From contig CAYUMU010000009.1 of NCBI GenBank assembly GCA_964445985.1, positions 1 to 64,000 on the forward strand: DNA of 64,000 bases, given 5' to 3'. Position 1 is the stretch's first letter, and every line of letters starts with the position of its first letter. The notes beneath the pieces are model-generated. The model searched no databases and was not told the DNA's origin. It worked only from the letters and a program-made list of their open reading frames with translations. The stretch comes from CAYUMU01 sp964445985 (GTDB lineage Bacteria > Planctomycetota > Planctomycetia > Pirellulales > S012-138). Positions 1 through 8,230 of the stretch are shown here, piece by piece. The position numbers were made by a program, and so were the translations under genes.

Positions 1-7
1 CACCCAA

Positions 8-56
8 CCCTCCCCCGCACTCCGCTCGTTCCTCGCTGCGCGGGGGGAGGGCTTTT
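8..56 (+). terminator. GC-rich hairpin followed by T-run at the left edge
   Basis: The arm at 8-18 (CCCTCCCCCGC) pairs with 40-51 with one bulged G, leaving a loop of about 21 bases, and CTTTT follows. It could end a gene lying left of the window, or be one of the GC-rich palindromic repeats found in several gaps here. The loop is long for an intrinsic terminator. Confidence 0.4.
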
Positions 57-167
57 GTGGGCGCAACTGCTCTTGCCCGCCCCGGCTTGCCTCGCTATGG
101 TCCCCACACCTTTCTCCGGCGGACCTCAGGGCCGCCGTTTCCCGCGGTGATAGCGGTCGGAGTTGGC

Positions 168-950
168 ATGGTGGCTGCAAACATACAATCGTCGGCAAAA
201 CCTGGTCCGGGGCCGGGCGGGTTTAGTCGTTGGCAACGGTTGGCGCTGGGTCTGCTGGCACTGTTGCTTGCCTCGGGCTGCGGGTTTCAAGGCAAGCGGT
301 TGAACGGCCAGGGCGTGCAGCTTTATCAGCAGGGAAATTTAGACGCCGCCCAGGTGGCCTTTCAGCAGGCGCTAGCGCACGAACCGCAGAATTCCAACGT
401 GTATTACAACTTGGCGCGGGTTCACCACCAGCGCGGGAAACAGTTGCAAAGCAAACCAGATCTGGAAAAAGCGGAGAGCTACTATCACCTGGCCCTGGAT
501 CACGATGGCGACAATCGCGATTGCTATCGGGCCTTGGCGGTGATGTTGATTGAAGAGGACCGCTCCGACCAGGCGTTTTCGCTGATGGAACGCTGGGCGA
601 TGCGAAGCCCCAAGTTGGCCGAGCCCCGCGTGGAATGGGCCCGGCTGTACGAAGAATTTAATGAGTTGGAACCGGCCAAGGAAAAGCTGATGGAAGCTTT
701 GAAGCTGGAGCCCAACGACCCCCGAGCGCTGGCCGCGCTGGGAAGTTTGCACGAGCGACAGGGTGACTACAGCCAGGCCCTGGCCGACTACAAGCGATCG
801 CTGTATTACAACCAGCAGCAGCCTGAGGTGGCCGCCCGCGTGGCGACGCTGCAACTCTCGATGCCGCAACTCGGTCAATCGACCATGGCGGCGTCCCCGC
901 CGCTGACGCCCACCGTGGGGCAGTCGTTTTCGACGCGGAACCGTTATTAG
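168..950 (+). CDS. TPR-repeat lipoprotein
   Basis: A 260-residue exported protein of tetratricopeptide repeats, a fold that usually mediates protein-protein contacts. The N-terminus has a hydrophobic stretch (LALGLLALLLASGC) ending in a lipobox, so it is probably a lipoprotein anchored to a membrane. TPR units are visible from about residue 50: one around QLYQQGNLDAAQVAFQQAL, then NSNVYYNLARVHHQRG, later NDPRALAALGSLHERQGDY. The tail is low-complexity (Pro/Ser/Thr). The ATG at 168 has GGAG at 159-162; the longer frame from 57 adds a Pro/Arg-rich leader with no signal character, so I rejected it. The specific role is unknown. Confidence 0.8.
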   Translation: MVAANIQSSAKPGPGPGGFSRWQRLALGLLALLLASGCGFQGKRLNGQGVQLYQQGNLDAAQVAFQQALAHEPQNSNVYYNLARVHHQRGKQLQSKPDLEKAESYYHLALDHDGDNRDCYRALAVMLIEEDRSDQAFSLMERWAMRSPKLAEPRVEWARLYEEFNELEPAKEKLMEALKLEPNDPRALAALGSLHERQGDYSQALADYKRSLYYNQQQPEVAARVATLQLSMPQLGQSTMAASPPLTPTVGQSFSTRNRY

Positions 951-960
951 TCCGCGGCTG

Positions 961-1101
961 GCCTGATAAAAGCGTCGTCGTTTGCGGCGAGTTGGAGAAT
1001 TTGGGCCGCGCCGAAGTCGTTGCGCATTGATCGTCACTTGCGCTCAACCCTACCCGGCAAATCCAATGCGCATGGCCTACACGCCGCATTGGATTGCAAA
1101 T
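961..1101 (+). repeat. Dispersed repeat A, copy 1
   Basis: About 141 bases that reappear inverted at 3803-3944. Both start GCCTGATAAAA, share a central GGGCCGCGCC, and end near ATTGCAAAT. By eye well over 80% of positions match. It has no convincing coding frame. It occupies part of the 626-base gap between the TPR gene and rpsB; the remainder of that gap holds repeat B and the rpsB leader. Confidence 0.7.
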
Positions 1102-1230
1102 TGAAAGACGTAAGAATTTGCCCTGACGGAATTTTCAATTTTCAATTTGCAATATGCGGTTGAGGTCGCGGACCATTCGGGATCGATCCGCTCGAACCCG
1201 ATCCAATGCCGAGCGGCGCAAGTACCCCCC

Positions 1231-1274
1231 GCGCAACAAAACCTGAGCATGCCAACAACCGTCTCTTATCAGGC
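1231..1274 (-). repeat. Dispersed repeat B, copy 1
   Basis: About 44 bases that recur at 19335-19379: GCGCAACAAAACCTGAGCAT and onward, ending TTATCAGGC. Read on the minus strand both copies begin GCCTGATAA, the same end as repeat A, so A and B may be related modules of one family. Confidence 0.6.
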
Positions 1275-1576
1275 CACCCATCCCTCAGCGAGTTCCAATC
1301 GCCGTACCGCTTTGCCCCAATTGACGGCAAAATGGTCACCTGATAGCATTTCATCTCTCGTTTGAACGGTCCAAGCGAGACGAGTCTGCCCCCCCCGTGC
1401 CTCTCCGGCTTTGTTGGTCGAGCTGTTTCGACCCTGCGTTCGGGTAAGAGGCGCGCGATTGGTTGGGTGGTGTTTTTGGCCGAAGTGAATTTTATCTAAC
1501 GCCGGACGTTCCTTGGCCTTACGTATGGTCTGGGAAGAAAGAGCCGGTGTGCCCCCGGGTTGAGAGGAAGTTTCGC

Positions 1577-2296
1577 GTGGCAACAGTCCTGGTTAAGGAT
1601 CTCATTGAAGCAGGCGTGCATTTTGGGCATAGGTCGAGCCGCTGGAATCCCAAGATGCGGCCCTACATCTATGCCAAGAAAAACCTGATTCACATCATCG
1701 ACTTGCGAGAAACGGTCAAGGGCCTGCTGCGGGCTCGCCGGTATTTGTCGCAAGTGGCGGGCAACGGCAGCTTGATTTTGTTCGTCGGCACCAAGCGTCA
1801 GGCTTCGGACGCCATCGAGCGCGAGTCGCTGCGTTGCGGCATGCCCTTTGTGAGTGACCGCTGGTTGGGCGGCTGCCTCACCAATTTCCGCACGATTCGT
1901 AGCCGGCTGGTTCGGCTGGAAGAGCTGGAATCGATTCGCAGCAGCGATCGGCTGAGCGAGTACTCCAAGAAGATGCAGTCGGCTCTCAATCGCGAATACC
2001 GCAAAATGTATCGCAACCTCAACGGCATCCGCACCATGGGCCGGTTGCCCGAGGTGCTGGTGGTGATCGATCCTCGCAAGGAACGAAACGCCGTCAAAGA
2101 AGCTCGGAAGATGGGTTTGGCGACCGTGGCCCTGATCGATACGGACTGCGATCCCGACGAAGTGGATCTGCCCATTCCTGGCAACGACGACAGCATTCGC
2201 TCGATCGAGCTGGTGTTGAAGACGCTGGCCGACGCCGTGCTGGACGGCAAAGCGGCCTCGAAAGAAGGCGAAATGCAAGCGATGGTCGCCAAGTAG
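1577..2296 (+). CDS. rpsB: 30S ribosomal protein S2
   Basis: S2 of the small ribosomal subunit, 239 residues, a normal length. Family hallmarks are clear: VKDLIEAGVHFGH at the N-terminus, RRWNPKM-like SRWNPKMRPYIY, LFVGTKRQA, DRWLGGCLTNF and the C-terminal VVIDPRKERNAVKEARKMG and ALIDTDCDPD. The start is GTG at 1577 because the family begins at about this point and GAGAGGAAG lies at 1562-1570; the frame from 1463 would add 38 non-conserved residues. It heads the rpsB-tsf-pyrH-frr block found in most bacteria. Confidence 0.97.
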   Translation: MATVLVKDLIEAGVHFGHRSSRWNPKMRPYIYAKKNLIHIIDLRETVKGLLRARRYLSQVAGNGSLILFVGTKRQASDAIERESLRCGMPFVSDRWLGGCLTNFRTIRSRLVRLEELESIRSSDRLSEYSKKMQSALNREYRKMYRNLNGIRTMGRLPEVLVVIDPRKERNAVKEARKMGLATVALIDTDCDPDEVDLPIPGNDDSIRSIELVLKTLADAVLDGKAASKEGEMQAMVAK

Positions 2297-2791
2297 GTCG
2301 GCAGATCACGTCGGCCGGCTTGTCACGACTACGATAACTTGAGTACAGGCCAAGCGTGCCCCGAGCACGATGGCAGGTTGGGTCAGCGGCGAGCGCCCCC
2401 TCGGCGGGGCATCTCGTCTTGATCCGTCTGCTCCGTCTGCTTGGGGGGGCTCGCTGGCTTTCCCGCCCCGAGATCATCTTCCCGCGAAAGGAATTTTCCC
2501 CCGCCGGGATGGATGGCCTGGGTGGCGATGACCGCAACTGCCGTTCGCGGCGCGAACCCCTTGGGGGAGCGCAATGGTCTCTATTAACACGCAAGGGTCT
2601 CAATCCAATAAAATGGGTCGCGTCAATATCGCACCGGGCTCGGCAATGCTGGGCCTGTGCCATTCGCGAGGCACTCGTGCTGGTGGTTGGCTTCAGGCCG
2701 GCTGGCGTCGCGAGGGCCGCCCGCCCTCGGTTTTCTTAAGAGTTTACAAGGCATATTCCCAATCCACTCGAAGCGAATGGAGCAGCAACGA
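2297..2791. other. Gap between rpsB and tsf, nothing recognised
   Basis: 495 bases with no convincing coding frame. In many bacteria rpsB and tsf are nearly contiguous, so this spacing is loose. Short open frames here lack conserved character. I saw no hairpin with a T-run. Confidence 0.5.
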
Positions 2792-3625
2792 ATGGCTGAA
2801 ATCAGCGCTGCAGCAGTCAAGTCCCTCCGTGAGCGCACCAAGCTCCCCATGATGAAATGCAAGGCCGCCCTGGAATTGACCGGGGGCGACGAGCAGGCCG
2901 CCATTGAGCATCTCCGCAAAGAGGGCGAGAAATTCAGCGAGTCGCGCGGCGACCGCGAAACCTCGTCGGGCAAGATCGAGATCTACGCCAGTGTTTCTGA
3001 GGGCGTGGGCGCCATGATCGAGTTCCAATGCGAGAGCGACCCCGTTACCAAGAACGATGCCTTCCGCCAACTGACGGCCGACCTGGCCAAGCAATTGGCG
3101 ACCGGCCCCGGCGCTGCCACCCCCGACGAACTGTTGGCTCAGCCGTCGCCGAGCCGACCGGGCGAGATGCTCAAGGATCAGGTCACGGAGTTGACGAACC
3201 AGATTCGCGAGGTCTTTCGCCTGGCCCGAATCGCGCGCATCGACAAGCCGTGTGGTGGCTATGTGCACCACGACGGCCGCTCGGGCGTGCTGGTTGAAGT
3301 GGAAGGCGGCAGCGACGAATTGGCCAAAGAGATCGGCATGCAGATCGTGGCCATGCGTCCGGACGTGGTGAACATTGCCGACCTGAACCCCGAAGTGGTG
3401 GCCAAGGAACGCGAGATTCTGGGCGCCGCCAGCCGCAAGGAAGGCAAGCCCGAGAACATTATTGAAAAGATGGTTGAGGGTCGGCTGCGTAACTTCTACG
3501 CCGAGCGGGTGCTGAATGAGCAACCGTTTGTGAAAGACAGTGCCGTGACGGTTGGCAAGATGGCCAAGCAGAACGGCATGGAGATCAAGAAGTTTGTGCA
3601 CTGGACGCTCGGCGGAACCAGCTAG
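2792..3625 (+). CDS. tsf: Translation elongation factor Ts
   Basis: EF-Ts, the nucleotide exchange factor that regenerates EF-Tu-GTP; 277 residues, normal for the family. The N-terminal UBA-like domain is clear (MAEISAAAVKSLRERTKLPM, MKCKAALELTGGD). The EF-Tu contact region follows, with EGVGAMIEFQCESDPVTKND resembling the family's VNCETDFVAKN. The C-terminus has FVKDSAVTVGKMAKQNG. The ATG at 2792 is preceded by GGAG at 2779-2782; the frame from 2657 reads through an unconserved leader and was not used. It lies second in the translation block. Confidence 0.97.
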   Translation: MAEISAAAVKSLRERTKLPMMKCKAALELTGGDEQAAIEHLRKEGEKFSESRGDRETSSGKIEIYASVSEGVGAMIEFQCESDPVTKNDAFRQLTADLAKQLATGPGAATPDELLAQPSPSRPGEMLKDQVTELTNQIREVFRLARIARIDKPCGGYVHHDGRSGVLVEVEGGSDELAKEIGMQIVAMRPDVVNIADLNPEVVAKEREILGAASRKEGKPENIIEKMVEGRLRNFYAERVLNEQPFVKDSAVTVGKMAKQNGMEIKKFVHWTLGGTS

Positions 3626-3742
3626 TTGCCCCCCGGAGCAGGGAGCGCCGTGTTCCGGCACTCCCCGCTGAGAGCCTGTCCGAGAACCCTGTTTCCCCCT
3701 CACCGTACCGGGGGCCTGATACAAAGTTTCTCACGACCTTTC

Positions 3743-3784
3743 TTTCTCCCCTCTCCCCCGGAAATACCGGGGAGAGGGGAGAAA
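3743..3784 (+). repeat. REP-like GC palindrome, possible tsf terminator
   Basis: An 18-base-pair stem with one bulge, arms CTCCCCTCTCCCC-GG and CCGGGGAGAGGGGAG, loop about AAATA, followed by AAAAAGTTTTTT. Closely related palindromes lie at 26217-26247 and 26315-26346. It sits just downstream of tsf and could stop or attenuate transcription before pyrH, but the recurrence elsewhere argues for a REP-like family. Confidence 0.65.
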
Positions 3785-3802
3785 AAGTTTTTTATTTGGT
3801 AT

Positions 3803-3944
3803 ATTTGCAATCCAAGTGCGGCGTGTAGGCCATGCGCTTTGGATTTGCCGGCTGGGTTGAACGCAAGTGACGAATCGCCGCGCAACCATTTCGGCGCGGC
3901 CCAATTTCTCTAACTCGCCGCCAACGAGGACGTTTTTATCAGGC
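3803..3944 (-). repeat. Dispersed repeat A, copy 2 (inverted)
   Basis: The minus-strand reading aligns with 961-1101 almost end to end, starting GCCTGATAAAAACGTC and including GGGCCGCGCCGAA and GGCATGGCCTACACGCCGC-like stretches. It fills most of the 361-base tsf-pyrH gap, ending about 40 bases before the pyrH start, so it probably forms part of the pyrH 5' leader. Confidence 0.7.
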
Positions 3945-3986
3945 CCCCCCGGCCTCCCCTCTGTGACACTTGCCAGCGGAAACACC

Positions 3987-4763
3987 ATGCCAGGCGTTAG
4001 CTCAGAAGGTTCGGATTTGCCGCTTCGTTATCGCCGCGTGATTCTCAAGATCTCGGGCGAGAGTTTTATTCATCCCGGCGAGCGCGGAATCAGTATGCAG
4101 CAGGTGCTGCATATTGCCCGCGAAACGAAAGAAGCGGCGGCGCTGGGCGTGGAAATCGCCATCGTGATCGGCGGGGGAAACATTCTTCGCGGCGCCCAGT
4201 TTACCTCGGGCGCCACGGGCATTCACGAAGCCACGGCCCACTACATGGGCATGTTGGCCACGGTGATGAACGGGCTGGCCCTGCAAGACGCGCTGGAAAG
4301 CCTGAAGTGCCAAACGCGGCTGATGTCGGCCATTCGCATGGATGGCGTGGCCGAGCCGTACATTCGCCGCCGGGCCCAGCGGCATTTGCAAAAGGGACGG
4401 ATCGTGATCTTGGCGGCTGGGACCGGCAGTCCCTTCGTCACCACCGATACCGCCGCCACGCTGCGGGCTTTGGAACTCGAAGCCCAGATCGTGCTCAAGG
4501 CGACCCGCGTGGATGGTATTTACAGCGACGATCCGGAAAAGAATCCGCATGCCGTGTTGTATAGCGAGCTCACCTACAAGCAGGTGATGGAGCAGAATCT
4601 CCGGGTGATGGACACCACGGCGATTGCTCAATGCCGCGAGCACGACATGCCCATCATGGTGTTCAACTTCAACAAGCCCGGCAACATTCAAGGTGCGGTG
4701 CGCGGCGAGAAGGTGGGCACGCTGGTAACCAATGCTCTGGAAGTGGCCGGAGCCAAGAAGTGA
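3987..4763 (+). CDS. pyrH: UMP kinase
   Basis: Bacterial UMP kinase of the amino-acid-kinase fold, making UDP from UMP in pyrimidine synthesis; 258 residues. Family features: RRVILKISGESF near the start, VIGGGNILRGAQF, HYMGMLATVMNGLALQDALE, GTGSPFVTTDTAATLRALEL (with an A before G) and VMDTTAIAQCREHDMPI. The ATG at 3987 fits the family N-terminus; the frame from 3867 reads through repeat A and was trimmed. Eight bases separate it from frr, so the two are probably co-transcribed. Confidence 0.96.
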   Translation: MPGVSSEGSDLPLRYRRVILKISGESFIHPGERGISMQQVLHIARETKEAAALGVEIAIVIGGGNILRGAQFTSGATGIHEATAHYMGMLATVMNGLALQDALESLKCQTRLMSAIRMDGVAEPYIRRRAQRHLQKGRIVILAAGTGSPFVTTDTAATLRALELEAQIVLKATRVDGIYSDDPEKNPHAVLYSELTYKQVMEQNLRVMDTTAIAQCREHDMPIMVFNFNKPGNIQGAVRGEKVGTLVTNALEVAGAKK

Positions 4764-4770
4764 GGCAACA

Positions 4771-5331
4771 ATGAGCGCCGACGAAATCCTGATCAATACC
4801 GAAGAGCGAATGGAAAAGGCCATCGACGTGCTGAAGCACCAGTTGGCTGGCATTCGCACGGGCCGGGCCAATCCGGGTTTGGTGGATTCGCTTCGCGTGG
4901 AAGCTTACGGCTCGCCCACGCCCATCAAGCAACTGGCTTCGGTGGGCGCCCCCGAGCCCAACCAAATTGTGATCCGGCCCTACGATCCCAGCACGCTCAA
5001 AGACATCGAGCGGGCCATTCAATCGAGCGACTTGGGTTTCAACCCCATCAACGATGGCAAGGTGATTCGGCTGCTGGTGCCGCCGCTTTCCACCGAAGTG
5101 CGGAAGAAGATGGTGGCCCGGATCAAGGATTTGAGCGAGGACTCGAAGGTCGCCATTCGCAACATTCGCCGCGACGGCAACAAGAGTTGCGAGCAAGAAG
5201 AGAAGGACAAGATTCTCAGCGAAGACGATTGCAAGTCGACCAAGGACGAGATCCAAGAGCTCACCAAGAAGTACGAAGCCAAGGCCAACGACCTGGCGAA
5301 GGCCCGCGAGACCGAAGTGATGAACGACTAA
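4771..5331 (+). CDS. frr: Ribosome recycling factor
   Basis: RRF, which with EF-G splits post-termination ribosomes; 186 residues, the standard length. The two-domain family is recognised by the helical start (MEKAIDVLKHQLAGIRTGRA, with the RTGRAN tip), YGSPTPIKQLASVGAPE, IRPYD, GKVIRLLVPPLSTEVRKKM and RNIRRDGNK. The ATG at 4771 follows the pyrH stop by seven bases with GAGG at 4762-4765, which overlaps that stop region. It ends the translation block; the next gene, purB, lies 127 bases further. Confidence 0.97.
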   Translation: MSADEILINTEERMEKAIDVLKHQLAGIRTGRANPGLVDSLRVEAYGSPTPIKQLASVGAPEPNQIVIRPYDPSTLKDIERAIQSSDLGFNPINDGKVIRLLVPPLSTEVRKKMVARIKDLSEDSKVAIRNIRRDGNKSCEQEEKDKILSEDDCKSTKDEIQELTKKYEAKANDLAKARETEVMND

Positions 5332-5458
5332 TCGCCAAGCGGCGGTGGTCGCGGCGCGGCTCCGCAATTCGGCACGCACCCAAAGTATTCTTCGCCGCCT
5401 GGGTAACTCCGGCGGCTTATTTTATTGGCGCGAATGAGCGCGGCACGAGCTCGAAACC

Positions 5459-6889
5459 ATGGCTAACGACGTTTACGAAAACCCGCTGATCGCCCGTTAC
5501 GCTTCGGCCGAGATGAGCCGGCTGTGGGGAGCCCAACGAAAGTTCAGCACCTGGCGGCGGCTATGGGTGGCCCTGGCCGAAGCCGAGCAAGAGCTGGGTT
5601 TGCCGATCAGCGACGAGCAGCTGGCCGAACTGCGGGCGAACGTGGACAACATCGACTTCGCCGCGGCGGCCGCTCACGAGCGGCGGTTGCGGCACGATGT
5701 GATGGCCCACGTGCATGCCTATGGCGACGTTTGCCCCAACGCCCAAAAGATCATCCACCTGGGCGCGACCAGTTGCTATGTCACTGACAACACCGATCTG
5801 CTGCTGCTTCGCGAAGGCCTGGAGATGGTCCGCGATCGGTTGGTCGCCGTGATCGATCGGCTGGGCAGGTTCGCGCAGCAGTATCGCGGCCTGGCCTGTT
5901 TAGGGTTCACGCACTTGCAGCCAGCTCAGCCCGTCACGGTGGGTAAGCGGGCCTGCCTATGGGCCTACGACCTGGCGCTCGACCTGGCCGACCTGGAGCA
6001 CCGGTTGGATACGTTGCGACTCCGCGGAGTGAAAGGGACCACCGGCACGCAGGCCAGCTTCCTCAAACTGTTTGACGGCGACCATGCCAAGGTGCGAAAG
6101 CTCGAGGCGTTGGTCTGCGAGAAGCTCGGCTTCCCCCAAAGCTACGCCGTGACCGGCCAGACCTACAGCCGTAAGGTCGATGCTCAAATTCTCTCGGCAC
6201 TCTCGGGCATTGCCCAAAGCGCTCACAAGGCGGCCACCGACCTGCGGCTGTTGCAGAGCCGGAAGGAGATTGAGGAGCCGTTCGAGAAGGAACAGATCGG
6301 CTCGTCGGCCATGGCGTACAAGCGGAACCCGATGCGCACGGAACGCATTTGTGGGCTGGCCCGATTTGTGAGCAGCCTGGAATCGAGCGCCGCCCAAACG
6401 GCCGCCACGCAGTGGATGGAGCGCACGCTCGACGATAGCGCTAACCGCCGGCTCACGCTCCCCCAGGCGTTCCTCGCCACCGACGCGCTGTTGATTTTGT
6501 ACCAGGACGTGGCCTCGGGGCTGGTGGTTTACCCCAAGGTGATCGCCAAGCACCTGGCGGAAGAACTCCCGTTCATGGCCACCGAGAACCTGCTGATGGA
6601 AGCCGTGGCTCACAGCGGCGGCGACCGGCAGCAGTTGCACGAGCGGATTCGGGAGCATAGCCTGGCCGCGGCCCGAGTCGTCAAAGTAGAGGGCGGGGCC
6701 AACGACATGCTTGACCGGCTGGCCGCGGACGACGCCTTCGCCGGGCTCGACCTGGCGGCGGCCATGGAGCCGAGCCAGTACGTGGGCCGGGCGCCCGAGC
6801 AGGTGGATGAGTTCATCGCCGAGGTGGTCGCCCCCATCCGAGAGCGTTACCCGGCCGCGTTGAAAACCACGGCCGAAGTGCGGGTGTAG
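5459..6889 (+). CDS. purB: Adenylosuccinate lyase
   Basis: Fumarase/aspartase-superfamily lyase acting twice in purine synthesis (SAICAR to AICAR, adenylosuccinate to AMP); 476 residues. Signature loop SSAMAYKRNPMRTE at about residue 281 carries the catalytic serine region. Other conserved segments are GATSCYVTDN, FTHLQPAQPVTVGKR and MERTLDDSANRR. The C-terminal domain (GGDRQQLHERIREHS) matches the eukaryote-like branch of PurB, as far as I can judge. The ribosome-binding site is weak (GAGC about ten bases upstream). The gene is followed by the parS cluster. Confidence 0.95.
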   Translation: MANDVYENPLIARYASAEMSRLWGAQRKFSTWRRLWVALAEAEQELGLPISDEQLAELRANVDNIDFAAAAAHERRLRHDVMAHVHAYGDVCPNAQKIIHLGATSCYVTDNTDLLLLREGLEMVRDRLVAVIDRLGRFAQQYRGLACLGFTHLQPAQPVTVGKRACLWAYDLALDLADLEHRLDTLRLRGVKGTTGTQASFLKLFDGDHAKVRKLEALVCEKLGFPQSYAVTGQTYSRKVDAQILSALSGIAQSAHKAATDLRLLQSRKEIEEPFEKEQIGSSAMAYKRNPMRTERICGLARFVSSLESSAAQTAATQWMERTLDDSANRRLTLPQAFLATDALLILYQDVASGLVVYPKVIAKHLAEELPFMATENLLMEAVAHSGGDRQQLHERIREHSLAAARVVKVEGGANDMLDRLAADDAFAGLDLAAAMEPSQYVGRAPEQVDEFIAEVVAPIRERYPAALKTTAEVRV

Positions 6890-6911
6890 CCGGGCTGGGA
6901 CAAGCTTGCCC

Positions 6912-6927
6912 CGTTTCACGTGAAACA
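6912..6927. other. parS-type site 1
   Basis: CGTTTCACGTGAAACA. The 14-base core GTTTCACGTGAAAC is a perfect palindrome and matches the widely conserved ParB-binding consensus TGTTTCACGTGAAACA at all but the first base. Confidence 0.9.
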
Positions 6928-6958
6928 GGTTTTCCAATCACCCAGGCTTACCCAGTCT

Positions 6959-6974
6959 TGTTTCACGTGAAACA
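6959..6974. other. parS-type site 2 (perfect consensus)
   Basis: TGTTTCACGTGAAACA, identical to the full 16-base chromosomal parS consensus known from Bacillus and many other bacteria. Centre-to-centre distance from site 1 is 47 bases. Confidence 0.93.
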
Positions 6975-6998
6975 CGCCACGGTTTCTCGGGTCCACGC

Positions 6999-7014
6999 TG
7001 TTTCACGTGAAACG
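6999..7014. other. parS-type site 3
   Basis: TGTTTCACGTGAAACG, one mismatch from consensus at the last base. It lies 40 bases from site 2, centre to centre. Confidence 0.9.
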
Positions 7015-7050
7015 CCTGAATTCCCCAACTGCCGCCGGCAGTGCAACCGC

Positions 7051-7066
7051 GATTTCACGTGAAACA
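7051..7066. other. parS-type site 4
   Basis: GATTTCACGTGAAACA, two mismatches, both in the first three bases. The inner TTTCACGTGAAA palindrome is intact. It lies 52 bases from site 3. Confidence 0.85.
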
Positions 7067-7140
7067 GGCAGCCTCCCAGGCGAGCGGCATAAGCCGTTTG
7101 CCGGGACAAGTCTGGACAAATGGGCATTCCCGTGCCAAGT

Positions 7141-7156
7141 TGTTTCACGTGAAACG
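7141..7156. other. parS-type site 5
   Basis: TGTTTCACGTGAAACG, one mismatch from consensus. It lies 90 bases from site 4. No further copy was seen elsewhere in the 64 kb. The rest of this 443-base purB-phosphatase gap has no recognisable gene. Confidence 0.9.
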
Positions 7157-7332
7157 TCGGCAAGGTTTACCAGGTTCGCCCCGTTGCTCCTGGGCCTCAC
7201 CAAGCGGCGAGGAAACTCCAGGGGGCGACTTTGGCCGTCAAACGTGCTCCATCGTATCCGCCGACCCACGCCCGCGGCGTTTGGGCCGCTCTCGCCCGCT
7301 GTTCTGTTCTCTAGCCTGCCGAGCCCCCTGTT

Positions 7333-8037
7333 ATGCGATGGTTGGCCATTGGCGACATTCATGGTCACCTGACGGCGCTCGAGGCCTTGCTGGCCGCCGT
7401 TGCCCCGCGGCCGGAAGACCGGCTGGTCACCTTGGGCGACTACGTGGACCGCGGCCCCAACGTGCGGGGCGTGGTCGATCTGCTGCTGGAGTGGGAAGCC
7501 CGAGGGCAGTTGATTCCGCTCATCGGCAACCACGAGTTGATCATGCTCGATGCCCTCGTGTACGACTTCGAGTTTTGGATGGAAGTGGGCGGCCGGGAAA
7601 CGCTGGCCTCGTACGCGGCGGTCGAGGGCGAGCCGGGCAAGCTCGAGGACGTGCCGGCCCGGCACTGGGAATTCTTTGAGCAGCGGTGCCGGAGATGGCA
7701 TGAAACGGAGGACACGATCTTCGTGCATGCCGGGGTCGATGCGGAGCTCGATCTCCCAGATCAAGACGAGTTCGACCTGTGCTGGAAGAAGTTCGTGCCG
7801 TCGCTGGTTCACGAGCACCGGTCAGGCAAGCGGGTGATCTGCGGGCACACGGCCCAGAAGTCGGGCGAGCCGCTCAACCTGGGGCATCACGTGTGCATCG
7901 ATACCTGGGTCTACGGCGGCGGTTGGTTGACCTGTTTGGACGTGGCCTCGGGGCATATCTGGCAAGCCAACGCCGCGGGCGAGGTTCGGCAGTCAGACTT
8001 GCCACCGGCTGAAAGCAGCGAGGGCGAGCCCCGGTAA
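7333..8037 (+). CDS. Metallophosphatase, PPP (Ser/Thr phosphatase-like) family
   Basis: A 234-residue calcineurin-like phosphoesterase. The metal-binding motifs are at the expected places: GDIHGH at residues 7-12, GDYVDRGP about 36-43, GNHE about 66-69, and later HAGVD and CGHTAQ. This set is typical of the bacterial PrpA/ApaH-like branch, which dephosphorylates proteins or cleaves diadenosine polyphosphates; the substrate cannot be told from sequence. The first ATG gives a start right at the conserved MRWLAIGDIHGH. It converges on the creatininase-family gene. Confidence 0.88.
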   Translation: MRWLAIGDIHGHLTALEALLAAVAPRPEDRLVTLGDYVDRGPNVRGVVDLLLEWEARGQLIPLIGNHELIMLDALVYDFEFWMEVGGRETLASYAAVEGEPGKLEDVPARHWEFFEQRCRRWHETEDTIFVHAGVDAELDLPDQDEFDLCWKKFVPSLVHEHRSGKRVICGHTAQKSGEPLNLGHHVCIDTWVYGGGWLTCLDVASGHIWQANAAGEVRQSDLPPAESSEGEPR

Positions 8038-8059
8038 CCGGGGGCATATCATCTGGCTC

Positions 8060-8104
8060 GGGCGGCGGTTGTTGTTGGGGCGGCGCGGATTCACGGGCGG
8101 GACG
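8060..8104 (+). repeat. 45-base direct repeat, copy 1
   Basis: Identical or nearly so to 8167-8211, containing GTTGTTGGGGCGGCGCGGAT and then TCACGGGCGGGACG. A diverged relative appears inverted around 48481-48535 (AATCCGCGCC and CCGTCCCGGCC). Both copies are in the gap between two convergent genes. Confidence 0.75.
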
Positions 8105-8166
8105 TGCCACGATCGTGGCATGGCCGCCCTCCGCCAAGCGTGCGTGAAGGTTTAGGCTGTGTTTGG

Positions 8167-8211
8167 GGGCGGCGGTTGTTGTTGGGGCGGCGCGGATTCA
8201 CGGGCGGGACG
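8167..8211 (+). repeat. 45-base direct repeat, copy 2
   Basis: Second copy, 107 bases after the first. Downstream it continues into GCCCGTGCCACGAACGTGGC, which partly resembles the sequence after copy 1 (GTGCCACGATCGTGGC), so the similarity decays over another 20 bases. Confidence 0.75.
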
Positions 8212-8230
8212 CCCGTGCCACGAACGTGGC

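Noticed and set aside
57..167. Upstream extension of the TPR lipoprotein.
   Set aside because: The extension has no signal character and the ATG at 168 has its own GGAG.
1180..1215. A GGGTTCGAGC stretch on the minus strand that resembles a tRNA T-arm.
   Set aside because: No acceptor stem, D-arm or anticodon arm can be fitted around it.
6963..7163. A small minus-strand frame reading FHVK repeatedly.
   Set aside because: The repeated FHVK comes from the parS palindromes, not from a protein.
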